A stretch of DNA of 41,555 bases from Sphingobacterium sp. UBA1575 (lineage in GTDB: Bacteria; Bacteroidota; Bacteroidia; Sphingobacteriales; Sphingobacteriaceae), in NCBI GenBank assembly GCA_002322865.1, contig DCOH01000065.1, forward strand, positions 33,511-75,065, read 5' to 3'. The position numbers and the translations under genes were made by a program. Positions 21,679-30,444 of this stretch are shown here, one piece after another (the stretch's first letter is position 1; each line of letters opens with the position of its first letter). The notes under the pieces are model-generated. The model was not told where the DNA came from. It saw nothing but the letters and a program-made list of their open reading frames with translations, and searched no databases.

Positions 21679-24600
21679 ACTTGCATCAATGATACCAAAC
21701 GATCCAAATCGATTGGTTTACTCACATAATCATTCGCCCCCAATTCAATCGATTTTTCTCGATCACCTTTCATCGCTTTAGCAGTAACTGCAATAATGGG
21801 TAAATTATTGTGTTTTTTATTTTTTCTTATTTCCTGGATGGCTTCATAACCATCCATCTCCGGCATCATGATGTCCATCAGGACAATATCAATCTGCTTA
21901 TCTGGATTTTCCACCGCCTGAACCGCCTCCAGGCCGTTGTTCGCAATTTCAATCTTCATCTTGTATTGTTGCAGCGAAGAGGTCAAAGCGAAAACATTGC
22001 GCATATCATCATCCGCAATAAGAACCGTCTTATTTTCCAATACACTAGTTCCATAAGATTCTGATGAAACCAGCTTTTCGGGGTTCTTGATCGGATTGTA
22101 GGCCGGAGTGGACAACTTGTTCAAAAATAGATTAACCTCATCGATCAGTCTGTTGTTTGATTTGCTGGATTTCAGCACCATCGACTGGGTATGCCTTAGG
22201 ATCTTCTCCGTTTGTTCTGCACTCAGGTCGTAGGCGGTATTGATGATCACCGGTAATTTCTCGTATTTCGGATTTGATTTGATACGATCCAGCATTTCCA
22301 GACCACTACCATCCGGTAGTTTAACATCCAAGATGATGCAATCCAGGTTTTCTTCCTCTTCCAGTTTTTTCATGCCCGACTCGATCGTAAAGGCTTGGAT
22401 CACATTGATGTTTTGTTCGGCAAATGCCTTTTTGATCAGGTCGCTCTGGAATTCCTGGTCTTCGATCAACAGGATCTTTTTAAGTTCCTTATTGATATTT
22501 AGGTGGATGGTTTCAAATGCCAAGGCTATGCTTTCCTCGTTCACCGGTTTTGGCATAAAGCCAATGGCTCCAGATTCCAGGAAGTCTTTCTTATCGAAAT
22601 TCGCGGCCGACATCATGTGGATCGGGATATGCTTGGTTGCTTTATCGTTCTTCAAGGTCTTCAGCACCTCCCATCCATCTGCCAATGGCAACATGACATC
22701 CAAGATGATGGCATCAGGCTGTTTCTGCTTGGCCATTTGTATGCCGGCAACTCCGTCGTATGCATTCAAGGTATCGAAGCCATATTCCTCTGAAAAGCTT
22801 TTTAATATATCCGCAAAATTGATGTCATCCTCAATGATCAGGATGGTTTTTGTTTGACGGTTTTTTGGAACATCGATCTTTGAATCTTCGGATCCTTGGC
22901 GAATATTCTCTTGTTTCGCGGTTGCTTTCGTTTCCTGATTGAAGTTTTCCTTGTTGGCTTCTTTGGAAAGGGCAGGCAATTCTTCTTTATTGATCTCCGC
23001 TATGTAAGGGATGATCAAGCTAAAGGTACTACCTTGGCCAATCTCACTCTCGAGGGTGATCCTTCCGTTAAGTAGGGAAGAGATTTCTCTAGAAATGGAT
23101 AGGCCAAGACCTGTTCCGCCATATTTTCTGCTGGTGGAACCATCCTCTTGTCGGAAAGCCTCAAAAATTAGGGATTGTTTTTCTGGAGAAATACCAATGC
23201 CAGAATCTTTCACGGCGAAATGGACGTTTCCACTTTGTTGGAAGATCTTTAAGGTAATACTTCCTGTTTTTTCAGTGAATTTGAAGGCGTTGGAAAGGAA
23301 ATTTTTAAGGACTTGTTCCAACCTGTATTCATCGGTAACAAACTGTTTAGGTGCTTGTTCAATGTCTATCTGGAAGTTGATGGATTTTTCTTTTGCCAAT
23401 TCCTTGAACAGGGATTCCATGTTGCTGCTGAAATCCTGGATGCGGATCAGATCTTTCTGCATCTCCACTTTTCCGGATTCAATTTTCGCAAGATCAAGAA
23501 GTTCATTGATCAACTGTAAAAGATCGGAGCCAGCATTATGGATCACCGAGGCATATTTCACCTGTTCGGCATTTAAATTCTGTAATTTATTATCCTGAAG
23601 GAGTTTCGCCAGAATGAGTATACTGTTCAAAGGAGTCCGCAACTCATGGCTCATATTGGCCATAAATTCCGATTTGTATTTGCTGGCCAGTTCCACCTCA
23701 ACAATTTTCTGCTCCACGATATTATGGGCTTCATTCAGCTCCAGGTTTCTTCTTTCCAGTTCAGCGGCTTTAACATTTAGCTCCTTGTTCGCCTGGGAGA
23801 GTTCTTCCTGCTGTACGCGGAGTTCCTCTTCCGAGGCTTCTAACAGATTGGTTTTATAGACCAGCTCTTCATTGGTAATGCGGAGTTCCTCTTGCTGGGC
23901 CTCCAGTTCTTCGGTCTGTCTTTGAGTTTCCGCAAGCAGCTCTTCGACCAAGGCATGGTTCTGGCGTGATTGAAGGGCGGATCCTATAGATCTTGATGTT
24001 CGTGTGAGGTAATTAAGGATGCTTTCCATTCTGTTTTTCGGGAAAGAGCCGATTATCTCGATTACACCAATACAATAATCTTCATACACGATCGGAAATA
24101 GAATAGCCTCAGCTTCCATGTTCTTAATGGTCCCTGTCTGGATATTGGTTTTGGAAATATCCTGAACCGGGATGATCTGGTGTTTCTTATTGGCTGCTAC
24201 AGCTCCTAGGATCCCCTCATCGAGGATAAAGGATTGAATGGTTTCATTGAGGTGCAATCCGTTCGAACTCTTTAATAAAAATTCGTAGGAATCGGTTTTC
24301 CGCACATAAAAGGCGGCGGCAAAAAAGTCGAGCACTTCCGCCATGCCCTTTAGAGCAGTTTGTGCAATGGCCTTCTCGCTTGGCAACCCGTTGATCTGGT
24401 TATGGATCTTGGAAGAATTCTGAAGTACCCAGTTCACATCCTCCAATTGTTCTGCTGTTTTTAGCAGATTTTGGTTTAATTCACGTTCTTTATTTCCTGT
24501 TTTACGCAGGTGTCCAAGAATGCGCATGGTCTGTATCACGACGAATAGAACGACAACCAAAGAAAAGATTCCCAGCGCAATCGTAATATACCTGGAAGTG

Positions 24601-25109
24601 TTCAACTCGTTGTTCCGATCCTTGATTTTGGCCTTGCGAAACTCGATGATTTCATTGGTCAATCTATTGCTGGTCTCCACAATTCTTGCCTGTTGCTCGG
24701 CGATATTAGTGAGTAATGTGGATTGGATATTGGAATTATAGCTGTTCTTAAGGGCAAAAAGCTCCTGTGCCAAGGCCCTAGCTTCTTGCGTAGCATTTAG
24801 CTTCCGGTCGATCAACTCGTTCGGTGTATCCAATATCAAAAGGGCTTTTGTGATCGCGTTTTTCAGTTGCTCTTCCACGATCACATCGGTGTTTTCCTCT
24901 AGATTTTTATATTTGGAAAATTTCTGGATGTTGACTTCCCAATCCTGAATCGCATTGAATTTCTCCTGCGATAAGGCCATATATTCATTTACTGTATTGC
25001 TGTATCTACTTTGACTAGCAAGGAAATACCAAAAAGAGAAGATGATGATAACATACGCAATAATAATACTAGCAATAAATTGCCATCTTAAGAAGCTGAG
25101 TTTGTTCAT
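21666..25109 (-). CDS. Membrane hybrid histidine kinase with GAF and three receiver domains
   Basis: A 1147-residue sensor kinase. TM1 at about 12-31, an extracytoplasmic helical domain at 32-172 (CHASE3-like four-helix type, tentative), TM2 at 173-196, then a GAF domain at about 240-385. A long heptad coiled coil at 385-480 is rich in EELRxxxEEL. HisKA has His488 in FMANMSHELRTPLN; HATPase spans about 590-705 (LKNFLSNAFKF, DSGIGI, GGTGLGL). Three receivers follow in tandem: Asp804, Asp928 and Asp1079, with Lys854, Lys980 and Lys1131. There is no Hpt or DNA-binding output. It is the first gene of the kinase-cheR-cheB-kinase operon. Such kinases are frequent in Bacteroidota; the signal is unknown. 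Confidence 0.93.
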   Translation of the reverse strand: MNKLSFLRWQFIASIIIAYVIIIFSFWYFLASQSRYSNTVNEYMALSQEKFNAIQDWEVNIQKFSKYKNLEENTDVIVEEQLKNAITKALLILDTPNELIDRKLNATQEARALAQELFALKNSYNSNIQSTLLTNIAEQQARIVETSNRLTNEIIEFRKAKIKDRNNELNTSRYITIALGIFSLVVVLFVVIQTMRILGHLRKTGNKERELNQNLLKTAEQLEDVNWVLQNSSKIHNQINGLPSEKAIAQTALKGMAEVLDFFAAAFYVRKTDSYEFLLKSSNGLHLNETIQSFILDEGILGAVAANKKHQIIPVQDISKTNIQTGTIKNMEAEAILFPIVYEDYCIGVIEIIGSFPKNRMESILNYLTRTSRSIGSALQSRQNHALVEELLAETQRQTEELEAQQEELRITNEELVYKTNLLEASEEELRVQQEELSQANKELNVKAAELERRNLELNEAHNIVEQKIVEVELASKYKSEFMANMSHELRTPLNSILILAKLLQDNKLQNLNAEQVKYASVIHNAGSDLLQLINELLDLAKIESGKVEMQKDLIRIQDFSSNMESLFKELAKEKSINFQIDIEQAPKQFVTDEYRLEQVLKNFLSNAFKFTEKTGSITLKIFQQSGNVHFAVKDSGIGISPEKQSLIFEAFRQEDGSTSRKYGGTGLGLSISREISSLLNGRITLESEIGQGSTFSLIIPYIAEINKEELPALSKEANKENFNQETKATAKQENIRQGSEDSKIDVPKNRQTKTILIIEDDINFADILKSFSEEYGFDTLNAYDGVAGIQMAKQKQPDAIILDVMLPLADGWEVLKTLKNDKATKHIPIHMMSAANFDKKDFLESGAIGFMPKPVNEESIALAFETIHLNINKELKKILLIEDQEFQSDLIKKAFAEQNINVIQAFTIESGMKKLEEEENLDCIILDVKLPDGSGLEMLDRIKSNPKYEKLPVIINTAYDLSAEQTEKILRHTQSMVLKSSKSNNRLIDEVNLFLNKLSTPAYNPIKNPEKLVSSESYGTSVLENKTVLIADDDMRNVFALTSSLQQYKMKIEIANNGLEAVQAVENPDKQIDIVLMDIMMPEMDGYEAIQEIRKNKKHNNLPIIAVTAKAMKGDREKSIELGANDYVSKPIDLDRLVSLMQVWLS

Positions 25110-25236
25110 GTTCTAAAAGGGGATATGCTGTTTTGTTCACCTGCAAAAGTCTACATTTTTGTTTAAACTTTTACTTTAATGGGCTAAAAATTTAAGAATA
25201 AGCTGTTTGAACGAAAAATATTCTCCTCTTTTTTAT

Positions 25237-25244
25237 TATCTTTA
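25237..25244 (+). promoter_or_regulatory. Probable -7 box for floA
   Basis: TATCTTTA, seven of eight to consensus, lies 30 bases before the ATG at 25275 in the divergent gap with the kinase operon. Confidence 0.4.
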
Positions 25245-25274
25245 GTACCGTTGGAAATTATTAATCTTATATAA

Positions 25275-26252
25275 ATGGAAGCTCCCGTACAATTAGTTTT
25301 AATTATTGTAGGTTCGGTAATTGGATTTTTTGTCCTACTTTACCTACTGCCCCTGAATTTGTGGTTTACTGCGCAATTATCGAATGTAAAAATCAGTTTG
25401 TTGAATCTGGTTTTGATGCGCCTTCGGAAAGTAAGTCCAGCATTGGTGACCAATGCGATGATTACCTCGACAAAAGCAGGTTTAAAAATCTCCTCGAACG
25501 AAATAGAAACCCATTATTTGGCTGGCGGAAATGTCAATAAAGTGATCAAGGCATTGATTTCAGCTGATAAAGCAAATATTCCTTTGGATTTTAAATTGGC
25601 AACTGCCATTGATTTGGCGGGTCGTGATGTTTTTGATGCGGTACAGTTATCTGTAAATCCTCAGGTTATCAATACGCCTCCAGTAGCCGCCGTGGCGAAG
25701 GATGGTATCCAGTTGATCGCTAAAGCCAGGCTGACCGTTCGTGCAAACATCAATCAGTTGGTCGGTGGTGCCGGTGAAGAAACCATTCTTGCTCGGGTTG
25801 GGGAAGGGATCGTAACGACTATTGGATCTTCATCCAACCATAAGGAGGTGTTGGAAAATCCGGATCGAATTTCAAAAACAGTATTGTCTAAAGGATTGGA
25901 TTCAGGTACCGCATTTGAAATCTTATCGATTGATATTGCAGATATTGATATCGGTGAGAACGTTGGTGCAAAACTACAAACGGATCAGGCCGAAGCGGAT
26001 CTGAAAGTAGCCAATGCCAGGGCAGAAGAACGTCGGGCAATGGCCGTGGCGACAGAACAGGAAATGCGCGCGAAGGCCCAAGAAGCAAAAGCAAAGGTTA
26101 TCGAAGCGGAATCACAAGTGCCAATGGCGATGGCAGAAGCATTTAGAAATGGAAACCTAGGGATAATGGATTATTATAAGATGCAGAATATCCAAGCGGA
26201 TACCGATATGAGAACATCGATTGCAAAGCCTAATGGCCCGGAAAAGAAATAA
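25275..26252 (+). CDS. floA: Flotillin-like protein FloA (UPF0365)
   Basis: A bacterial flotillin-like scaffold associated with functional membrane microdomains. The 325 residues show one N-terminal membrane helix (VQLVLIIVGSVIGFFVLLYLLPL, 5-27), then a conserved SPHB/PHB-like region with LRKVSPALVTNAMITSTKAGL, LAGRDVFDAVQLSVNPQVINTPPVAAVAKDGIQL and VRANINQLVGGAGEETILARVGEGIVTTIGS. A coiled coil rich in Ala, Glu and Arg follows (ANARAEERRAMAVATEQEMRAKAQEAKAKVIEAESQVP). Length and order match YqfA/FloA proteins closely. Only the A-type protein is visible; no NfeD-type partner is adjacent. Confidence 0.94.
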   Translation: MEAPVQLVLIIVGSVIGFFVLLYLLPLNLWFTAQLSNVKISLLNLVLMRLRKVSPALVTNAMITSTKAGLKISSNEIETHYLAGGNVNKVIKALISADKANIPLDFKLATAIDLAGRDVFDAVQLSVNPQVINTPPVAAVAKDGIQLIAKARLTVRANINQLVGGAGEETILARVGEGIVTTIGSSSNHKEVLENPDRISKTVLSKGLDSGTAFEILSIDIADIDIGENVGAKLQTDQAEADLKVANARAEERRAMAVATEQEMRAKAQEAKAKVIEAESQVPMAMAEAFRNGNLGIMDYYKMQNIQADTDMRTSIAKPNGPEKK

Positions 26253-26254
26253 AG

Positions 26255-26376
26255 AAAAAACCCTGACGATGGGCGCCAGGGTTTGATACTAACCAATTAT
26301 AAACCTAAATTATGAAAAGACAATTCTAAAAATTCGAGGCTTCGGATTTTTATATCCTTTCTTATGCCTTGAATTA
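26255..26376 (-). ncRNA. Candidate structured small RNA
   Basis: On the minus strand a complete transcription unit without an open frame is visible in the 308-base gap between floA and kdsC. It has CTTG, 19 bases, then TACCTTTG (26389-26382) as promoter, and a hairpin (26284-26258) followed by six T as terminator. The predicted RNA is about 120 nt. Its 5' part can form a long stem, 26375-26366 with 26340-26331 (nine pairs, one mismatch), enclosing a smaller hairpin 26357-26354 with 26347-26344. I do not recognise it as 6S, SRP, tmRNA or RNase P RNA. Exact ends are inferred. Confidence 0.55.
26258..26284 (-). terminator. Rho-independent terminator (small RNA; possibly also floA)
   Basis: AAACCCTG-A-CG / CG-C-CAGGGTTT stem around a short loop, 5 bases after floA's stop. 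The T run is on the minus strand, so its best fit is the minus-strand RNA; on plus it lacks a T tract. Confidence 0.7.
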
Positions 26377-26381
26377 TAGTA

Positions 26382-26389
26382 CAAAGGTA
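26382..26389 (-). promoter_or_regulatory. -7 box of the candidate small RNA
   Basis: TACCTTTG exact match on minus with CTTG exactly 19 bases upstream (26412-26409), the best-spaced promoter in the window. Confidence 0.55.
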
Positions 26390-26537
26390 CATCAGAAAAT
26401 AATATAATCAAGAGAATTGGCATAAAAAGTTGCAGTTGCAACCATAATCTGACAATTCTCTGATTTATGTGTTGTAACTGATAAATCATTGTCTTTTTTT
26501 GATTAATTTCAAGCCCTTTGCTGCCAAAAAGATTGCT

Positions 26538-26545
26538 TAAATTTG
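26538..26545 (+). promoter_or_regulatory. -7 box for kdsC-maf
   Basis: TAAATTTG is an exact TAnnTTTG match, 15 bases before the ATG at 26561. A TTTG at 26517-26520 lies 17 bases upstream. Confidence 0.55.
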
Positions 26546-26560
26546 GTGCAAAGAAATGTT

Positions 26561-27079
26561 ATGATCTTCCAAAAGCTATTATCAATTAAAGCAGTTGTAC
26601 TCGATGTGGATGGAGTAATGACTGATGGATCCCTTCAGGTATCCGAAGAAGGACATCAATTACGCACATTTTATGTAAAAGATGGCTATGCGATGCAATT
26701 GGCCATCAAGCGCGGGCTACCGATCTGGGTAATATCCGGTGGACGTTCGCAAGGTGTTCAATTACGGATGGAAGGGTTGGGGATCAGCGAAGTTCACATG
26801 GGTGTAGCTGATAAATTGACTTTATTGAAGGAATTGATGGGTAAATATAGCTTGGAAAAAGGAAATATCCTTTATATGGGCGATGATCTTCCGGATTATG
26901 AGGTCATGCAAGCGGTAGGGTTTGCCTGTTGTCCATCTGATGCTGTGGAGGAAATCAAAGAGATCTGCCATTATATGTCGCCATTTCCTGGTGGAAGGGG
27001 AGCCGTTCGCGATATCCTAGAAAAAACCATGAAACTGCAAGGGAAATGGAGTGTGGAAACGACCATTAAAAGTATCTAA
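26561..27079 (+). CDS. kdsC: 3-deoxy-D-manno-octulosonate 8-phosphate phosphatase-like HAD enzyme
   Basis: HAD-superfamily phosphatase of the KdsC type, which makes free Kdo for lipopolysaccharide core synthesis. The 172 residues from ATG 26561 show motif I VVLDVDGVMTDG (nucleophile Asp), then KDGYAMQLAIKRGLPIWVISGG (motif II Ser), a conserved Lys region (ADKLTLLKEL) and motif III MGDDLPDYEVM, ending PGGRGAVRDILE, a KdsC-family tail. No cap domain, as expected for this tetrameric subfamily. An in-frame TTG at 26543 is rejected because it lies inside the promoter box. Its stop overlaps the maf start by one base (TAATG), so the two are translationally coupled. Confidence 0.9.
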   Translation: MIFQKLLSIKAVVLDVDGVMTDGSLQVSEEGHQLRTFYVKDGYAMQLAIKRGLPIWVISGGRSQGVQLRMEGLGISEVHMGVADKLTLLKELMGKYSLEKGNILYMGDDLPDYEVMQAVGFACCPSDAVEEIKEICHYMSPFPGGRGAVRDILEKTMKLQGKWSVETTIKSI

Positions 27080-27669
27080 TGATTTTACAGGAAAAATTAA
27101 GATCCGTCGACATCGTGCTAGGATCAAAATCACCACGGCGGAAGGAGCTGTTGGCGAGCATGGATTTGGACTTTGAGGTTGAGGTTAGGGAGACTGATGA
27201 AACTGTGGATCCGAATTTGAGCCCTTTGGAGATAGTGAAGCAGATAGCCAAAGAAAAACTAGCAGCATTTAGTGATGAATCGTATTTTGATAAGCTCCTG
27301 ATCTGCGCGGATACGATTGTACTGGATTCCGAGGGGAAGGTTTTGGGAAAGCCAAGCAATCTAGAGGAAGCAAAAACAGTAATCGGCCAATTGTCCAATA
27401 ATCTGCATTATGTCTATACGGCGGTTGCTCTTTCCTATAAGGATTACCAGTATTCATTTGTGGAAGAAACGAAGGTGTGGTTTTCCGATTTAAGTGAGGA
27501 GGAGATCAGCTATTATGTAGAGAAATACAAGCCTTTGGACAAGGCGGGTTCCTATGGTATCCAAGAATGGATCGGTAGGATAGGGATCGCTAAAATCGAG
27601 GGCTCGTATGAAAATGTGATTGGTTTACCAACAGCAAGATTGCAGGAAGAGCTAAAGAAGATATTTTAA
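27079..27669 (+). CDS. maf: Maf-family nucleoside triphosphate pyrophosphatase
   Basis: House-cleaning pyrophosphatase that hydrolyses dTTP/UTP or modified pyrimidine nucleotides. The 196 residues begin with the Maf signature VLGSKSPRRKELLASM, contain VKQIAKEKLAAF, the catalytic Asp in LICADTIVLDSEGKVLGKP, and YVEKYKPLDKAGSYGIQEW followed by IEGSYENVIGLPTARL. All conserved blocks are present, so the enzyme should be active. The ATG overlaps the kdsC stop, and a strong bidirectional terminator follows 23 bases after its stop. Confidence 0.94.
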   Translation: MILQEKLRSVDIVLGSKSPRRKELLASMDLDFEVEVRETDETVDPNLSPLEIVKQIAKEKLAAFSDESYFDKLLICADTIVLDSEGKVLGKPSNLEEAKTVIGQLSNNLHYVYTAVALSYKDYQYSFVEETKVWFSDLSEEEISYYVEKYKPLDKAGSYGIQEWIGRIGIAKIEGSYENVIGLPTARLQEELKKIF

Positions 27670-27691
27670 TCATTATAAGTGTATTAGAATA

Positions 27692-27729
27692 AAAAAACCG
27701 CTAATCTCATTTGAAATTAGCGGTTTTTT
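27692..27729. terminator. Bidirectional terminator between maf and the response regulator
   Basis: AAAAAACCGCTAAT / ATTAGCGGTTTTTT, a perfect 14-bp stem with a 10-base loop and T runs on both strands, between convergent genes. Confidence 0.88.
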
Positions 27730-27733
27730 GGTT

Positions 27734-28423
27734 TTAGCTGACCAAAAGTTTATATCCTTTTCCATGCACATTGACGATTTCTACATTCGGATCTTCTTTC
27801 AGGTATTTTCTTAGTTTACTTAAGAAAACATCCATACTTCTTCCGGTGAAGTAGTTATCATCGTGCCATATTTTTATCAGGGCTTCCTCACGGGTCAGAA
27901 CATCATTTTTCTTCAGGCAAAGCAAGCGAAGTAGTTCCGCTTCTTTAGTAGATAATTTCTGTTGTTGCCCTTTATAGGAAATGATCTGACTGGTATAATC
28001 GAAGAAATAATCGCCGATCTCAAACTTATCGGAAATTTCTTCTTCTTTATCCTTTGATGCCCGTTTCAACAAGGCATTGATCCTCAATAATAGTTCTTCC
28101 ACACGAAAAGGTTTCGTGATATAATCATCACCTCCAAGCTCAAAAGCCTGCGTTTTATCTTCCATCATGCCTTTTGCGGTGGCATAGATGATGGGAACAG
28201 TTTGATCAATCTTACGGATATCCTTTCCAAGGGAGAAGCCATCTTTTTTAGGCATCATCACATCGAGAATGCAGAGGTCGAATTCATCCTTGCGGAACGC
28301 ATCCATGGCTTCTTGACCATCAACGCATAACACGACTTCGAACTTGCCTTTCAATTCTAAATAATCTTTCAGGAGTTCCCCCAAATTTGGGTCGTCTTCT
28401 GCTAATAATATTTTTTGGTTCAT
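27734..28423 (-). CDS. OmpR/RprY-like DNA-binding response regulator
   Basis: A 229-residue transcription factor. The receiver has acidic pocket AEDD, Asp54 in CILDVMMPKKDGFS, Thr82 region and Lys104 in YITKPF. It is followed by an OmpR-type winged helix (about 130-229: YKGQQQKLSTKEAELLRLLCLKKNDVLTREEALIKIW ... RSMDVFLSKLRKYL ... VHGKGYKLL). It resembles the RprY regulators of Bacteroidota. It lies 19 bases after the sensor-kinase gene and is surely its partner. Targets cannot be told from this window. Confidence 0.94.
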   Translation of the reverse strand: MNQKILLAEDDPNLGELLKDYLELKGKFEVVLCVDGQEAMDAFRKDEFDLCILDVMMPKKDGFSLGKDIRKIDQTVPIIYATAKGMMEDKTQAFELGGDDYITKPFRVEELLLRINALLKRASKDKEEEISDKFEIGDYFFDYTSQIISYKGQQQKLSTKEAELLRLLCLKKNDVLTREEALIKIWHDDNYFTGRSMDVFLSKLRKYLKEDPNVEIVNVHGKGYKLLVS

Positions 28424-28442
28424 AAATTTTCAAGCTATAATG

Positions 28443-30314
28443 TTAAGCTACTTCGCGTGAAGCACTCTTCAAAGGAAGGGTTACTTCAAATTGTGTGCCT
28501 TTATCTTTTTCACTTTTAACTGCAATTCGTCCATTCAATCGTTTGACAATGTCATTGACATAGCTAAGACCCAATCCAAAACCTTTTACATTATGGATAT
28601 TACCGGTTGGAATACGGTAAAATTGGTCAAAAATCTTTTCTGCTTGGTCTTTTGTCATCCCAATTCCTTTGTCGCTCACGGAAATAATGATGTTCTTTCC
28701 TTTGTTGTAAGTTTTAAAAGTTATGTCGGGACTTTCTTTACTGTATTTAATGGCATTGTCTACCAGGTTGTACATGACATTCGATAAGTGTAGTTCATCA
28801 CCGATCACCACGTCTTCCGTCGCATCCAATTGGACCGTCAGATTGCCGTTGGCTTTTTCCAATTGGAGTTTCATACTTTCCAGTACGGCACTGGCCAAGG
28901 TGTTGATCTGTACATTGACCCGTTCAATCTTCAGGTTTTCTTTTTCCAATCGCGCGATGTTCAATACCCTTTCAATATGAGAGCCTAGACGAACATTCTC
29001 ATCATAAATGATGTTAGCGAGCTTGTTGACCCGTTTTCCATCGGCTGAAATTTCAGGGTCACGCAGGGATTCACTTGCGATCATGATGGTAGCAACCGGC
29101 GTTTTAAATTCATGGGTCATGTTATTGATGAAATCCGTTTTCATTTCCGAGATTTTTTTCTGACGGAAGATAATCATCAAGGTATAGGCAAAACAACCGA
29201 TCAAAAGCGCCAATAAGGCAATAATCGGGAAAAGCCAATAGCCCATATTGCTGGCAATAATACTTTTTTTGTTCGGAAAGAAGATCCGTAGTTCCCCAGG
29301 AGGTTTCCCTTCATCACCCTGGAATAATTTGACCGCATAATCCTTATGGTCTTCCGTAAATTCCATGGGTTCATTATTGATCTGGTAAACTTCACTGAAT
29401 ACCAAAGGGGAATTCTTTGAAGTCTGTACCTGCATCACAAAGGATGCAGTAACTCCTCTTTCTTCCAATTCCTTGACCAATAATTCCATAACATACACCC
29501 TGTTCAATCGTTTTTCAAGCGGGCGTTTTGCCAATTCAATACCGATGGCCACATCTTGGACCACGGAACTTTTCTTGCCACTTAACACCGCGACAGAATC
29601 GTATAGACTGGAAGCTTCCCCGAGCTTGGTCATGTTCAGCTTCTCGATCTGTTGTTCCAGATTGATGATCTCCATGATCAATTTTCGATTGGTACGGGGT
29701 TGTAAGGTGATCCACTGGAAGCTTGATGCTACTCGTTGGTTGCCCTCAAAATGCGGTAGGATATATCGTGTACTGTCGTCCCTAACCGGGCTGTTGGGTA
29801 ATTCCCTGATGGCATCGACCCGAGGGGAAGGCTGTATCGTACCATCGGGTTGTAGAATAGGCTCCAACCAGATGGTCAATAATTTTCTGTTCTCACTTTT
29901 ACGGACGTAAGTCTCGAAAAACTCATTGCTGATGGGAACATTCATGAAGGACATGTTCAAGCGACGTTCGTCGGCATTGAATCGCTGTTCATAACGAAAA
30001 AGTTCGGCTTGAAGGATTTTTATTTTTTCCTGGATGGCCACTTGCTCGGTCAGGATCTTTTGTTTCTGTTCCTGCTCCTTTTGGCTTTCCAGAAAGCGCT
30101 TCTGGTTCTGTCTTTCCTGTTCTCGAGCAAAATCATAGATCTCTTTCTGCTCCAGTTTGTTTCCAACTGCTGCCAAGGATGCTTTGACGGCATCATCAAA
30201 AATCTTTGATTTCTGGCGGAATGATTCGCGAATAAAATAATATTGCATCGCCATTACCCCAATCAGGGCGATGGACATCAACCAAATTATTAACGCAATA
30301 CTTCTTTTCTTCAT
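28443..30314 (-). CDS. RprX-like membrane sensor histidine kinase
   Basis: A 623-residue sensor. TM1 at about 6-28. The large extracytoplasmic domain (29-355) starts with a highly charged coiled coil (EQKEIYDFAREQERQNQKRF, continuing to about residue 115), followed by a mixed domain of unknown fold. TM2 is at 356-384. HisKA has His401 in FINNMTHEFKTPVATI, and HATPase (about 500-615) has VMYNLVDNAIKYS, DKGIGM and GFGLGLSYV. The start ATG is six bases from an exact TACTTTTG box, so the transcript may be leaderless. It is transcribed first, with the response regulator after it; a small secreted protein is encoded divergently. Confidence 0.92.
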   Translation of the reverse strand: MKKRSIALIIWLMSIALIGVMAMQYYFIRESFRQKSKIFDDAVKASLAAVGNKLEQKEIYDFAREQERQNQKRFLESQKEQEQKQKILTEQVAIQEKIKILQAELFRYEQRFNADERRLNMSFMNVPISNEFFETYVRKSENRKLLTIWLEPILQPDGTIQPSPRVDAIRELPNSPVRDDSTRYILPHFEGNQRVASSFQWITLQPRTNRKLIMEIINLEQQIEKLNMTKLGEASSLYDSVAVLSGKKSSVVQDVAIGIELAKRPLEKRLNRVYVMELLVKELEERGVTASFVMQVQTSKNSPLVFSEVYQINNEPMEFTEDHKDYAVKLFQGDEGKPPGELRIFFPNKKSIIASNMGYWLFPIIALLALLIGCFAYTLMIIFRQKKISEMKTDFINNMTHEFKTPVATIMIASESLRDPEISADGKRVNKLANIIYDENVRLGSHIERVLNIARLEKENLKIERVNVQINTLASAVLESMKLQLEKANGNLTVQLDATEDVVIGDELHLSNVMYNLVDNAIKYSKESPDITFKTYNKGKNIIISVSDKGIGMTKDQAEKIFDQFYRIPTGNIHNVKGFGLGLSYVNDIVKRLNGRIAVKSEKDKGTQFEVTLPLKSASREVA

Positions 30315-30320
30315 TTGTTA

Positions 30321-30328
30321 CAAAAGTA
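30321..30328 (-). promoter_or_regulatory. -7 box adjacent to the kinase start (leaderless candidate)
   Basis: TACTTTTG on minus, exact TAnnTTTG, ends six bases before the ATG at 30314. No good -33 element was found. Confidence 0.45.
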
Positions 30329-30444
30329 ATAAGGGAAATGACCTTATTTATCCATTTAACACAATTTAACAGCAAATAGGTCAGGCAAATAGCGGAATTC
30401 TTGTTAGCTTAGAACATTGTTAAAAGTTTATAAATCTATTGATT

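Noticed and set aside
22240..22857. 205-codon plus-strand open frame
   Set aside because: It is antisense to the third-codon structure of the hybrid kinase receivers, has a low-complexity Ser/Phe-rich product and no promoter; a shadow of the real gene.
26312..26329. Five-codon frame MKRQF as a possible leader peptide
   Set aside because: On the opposite strand to the only convincing promoter and terminator, with no attenuator downstream; too short to support.
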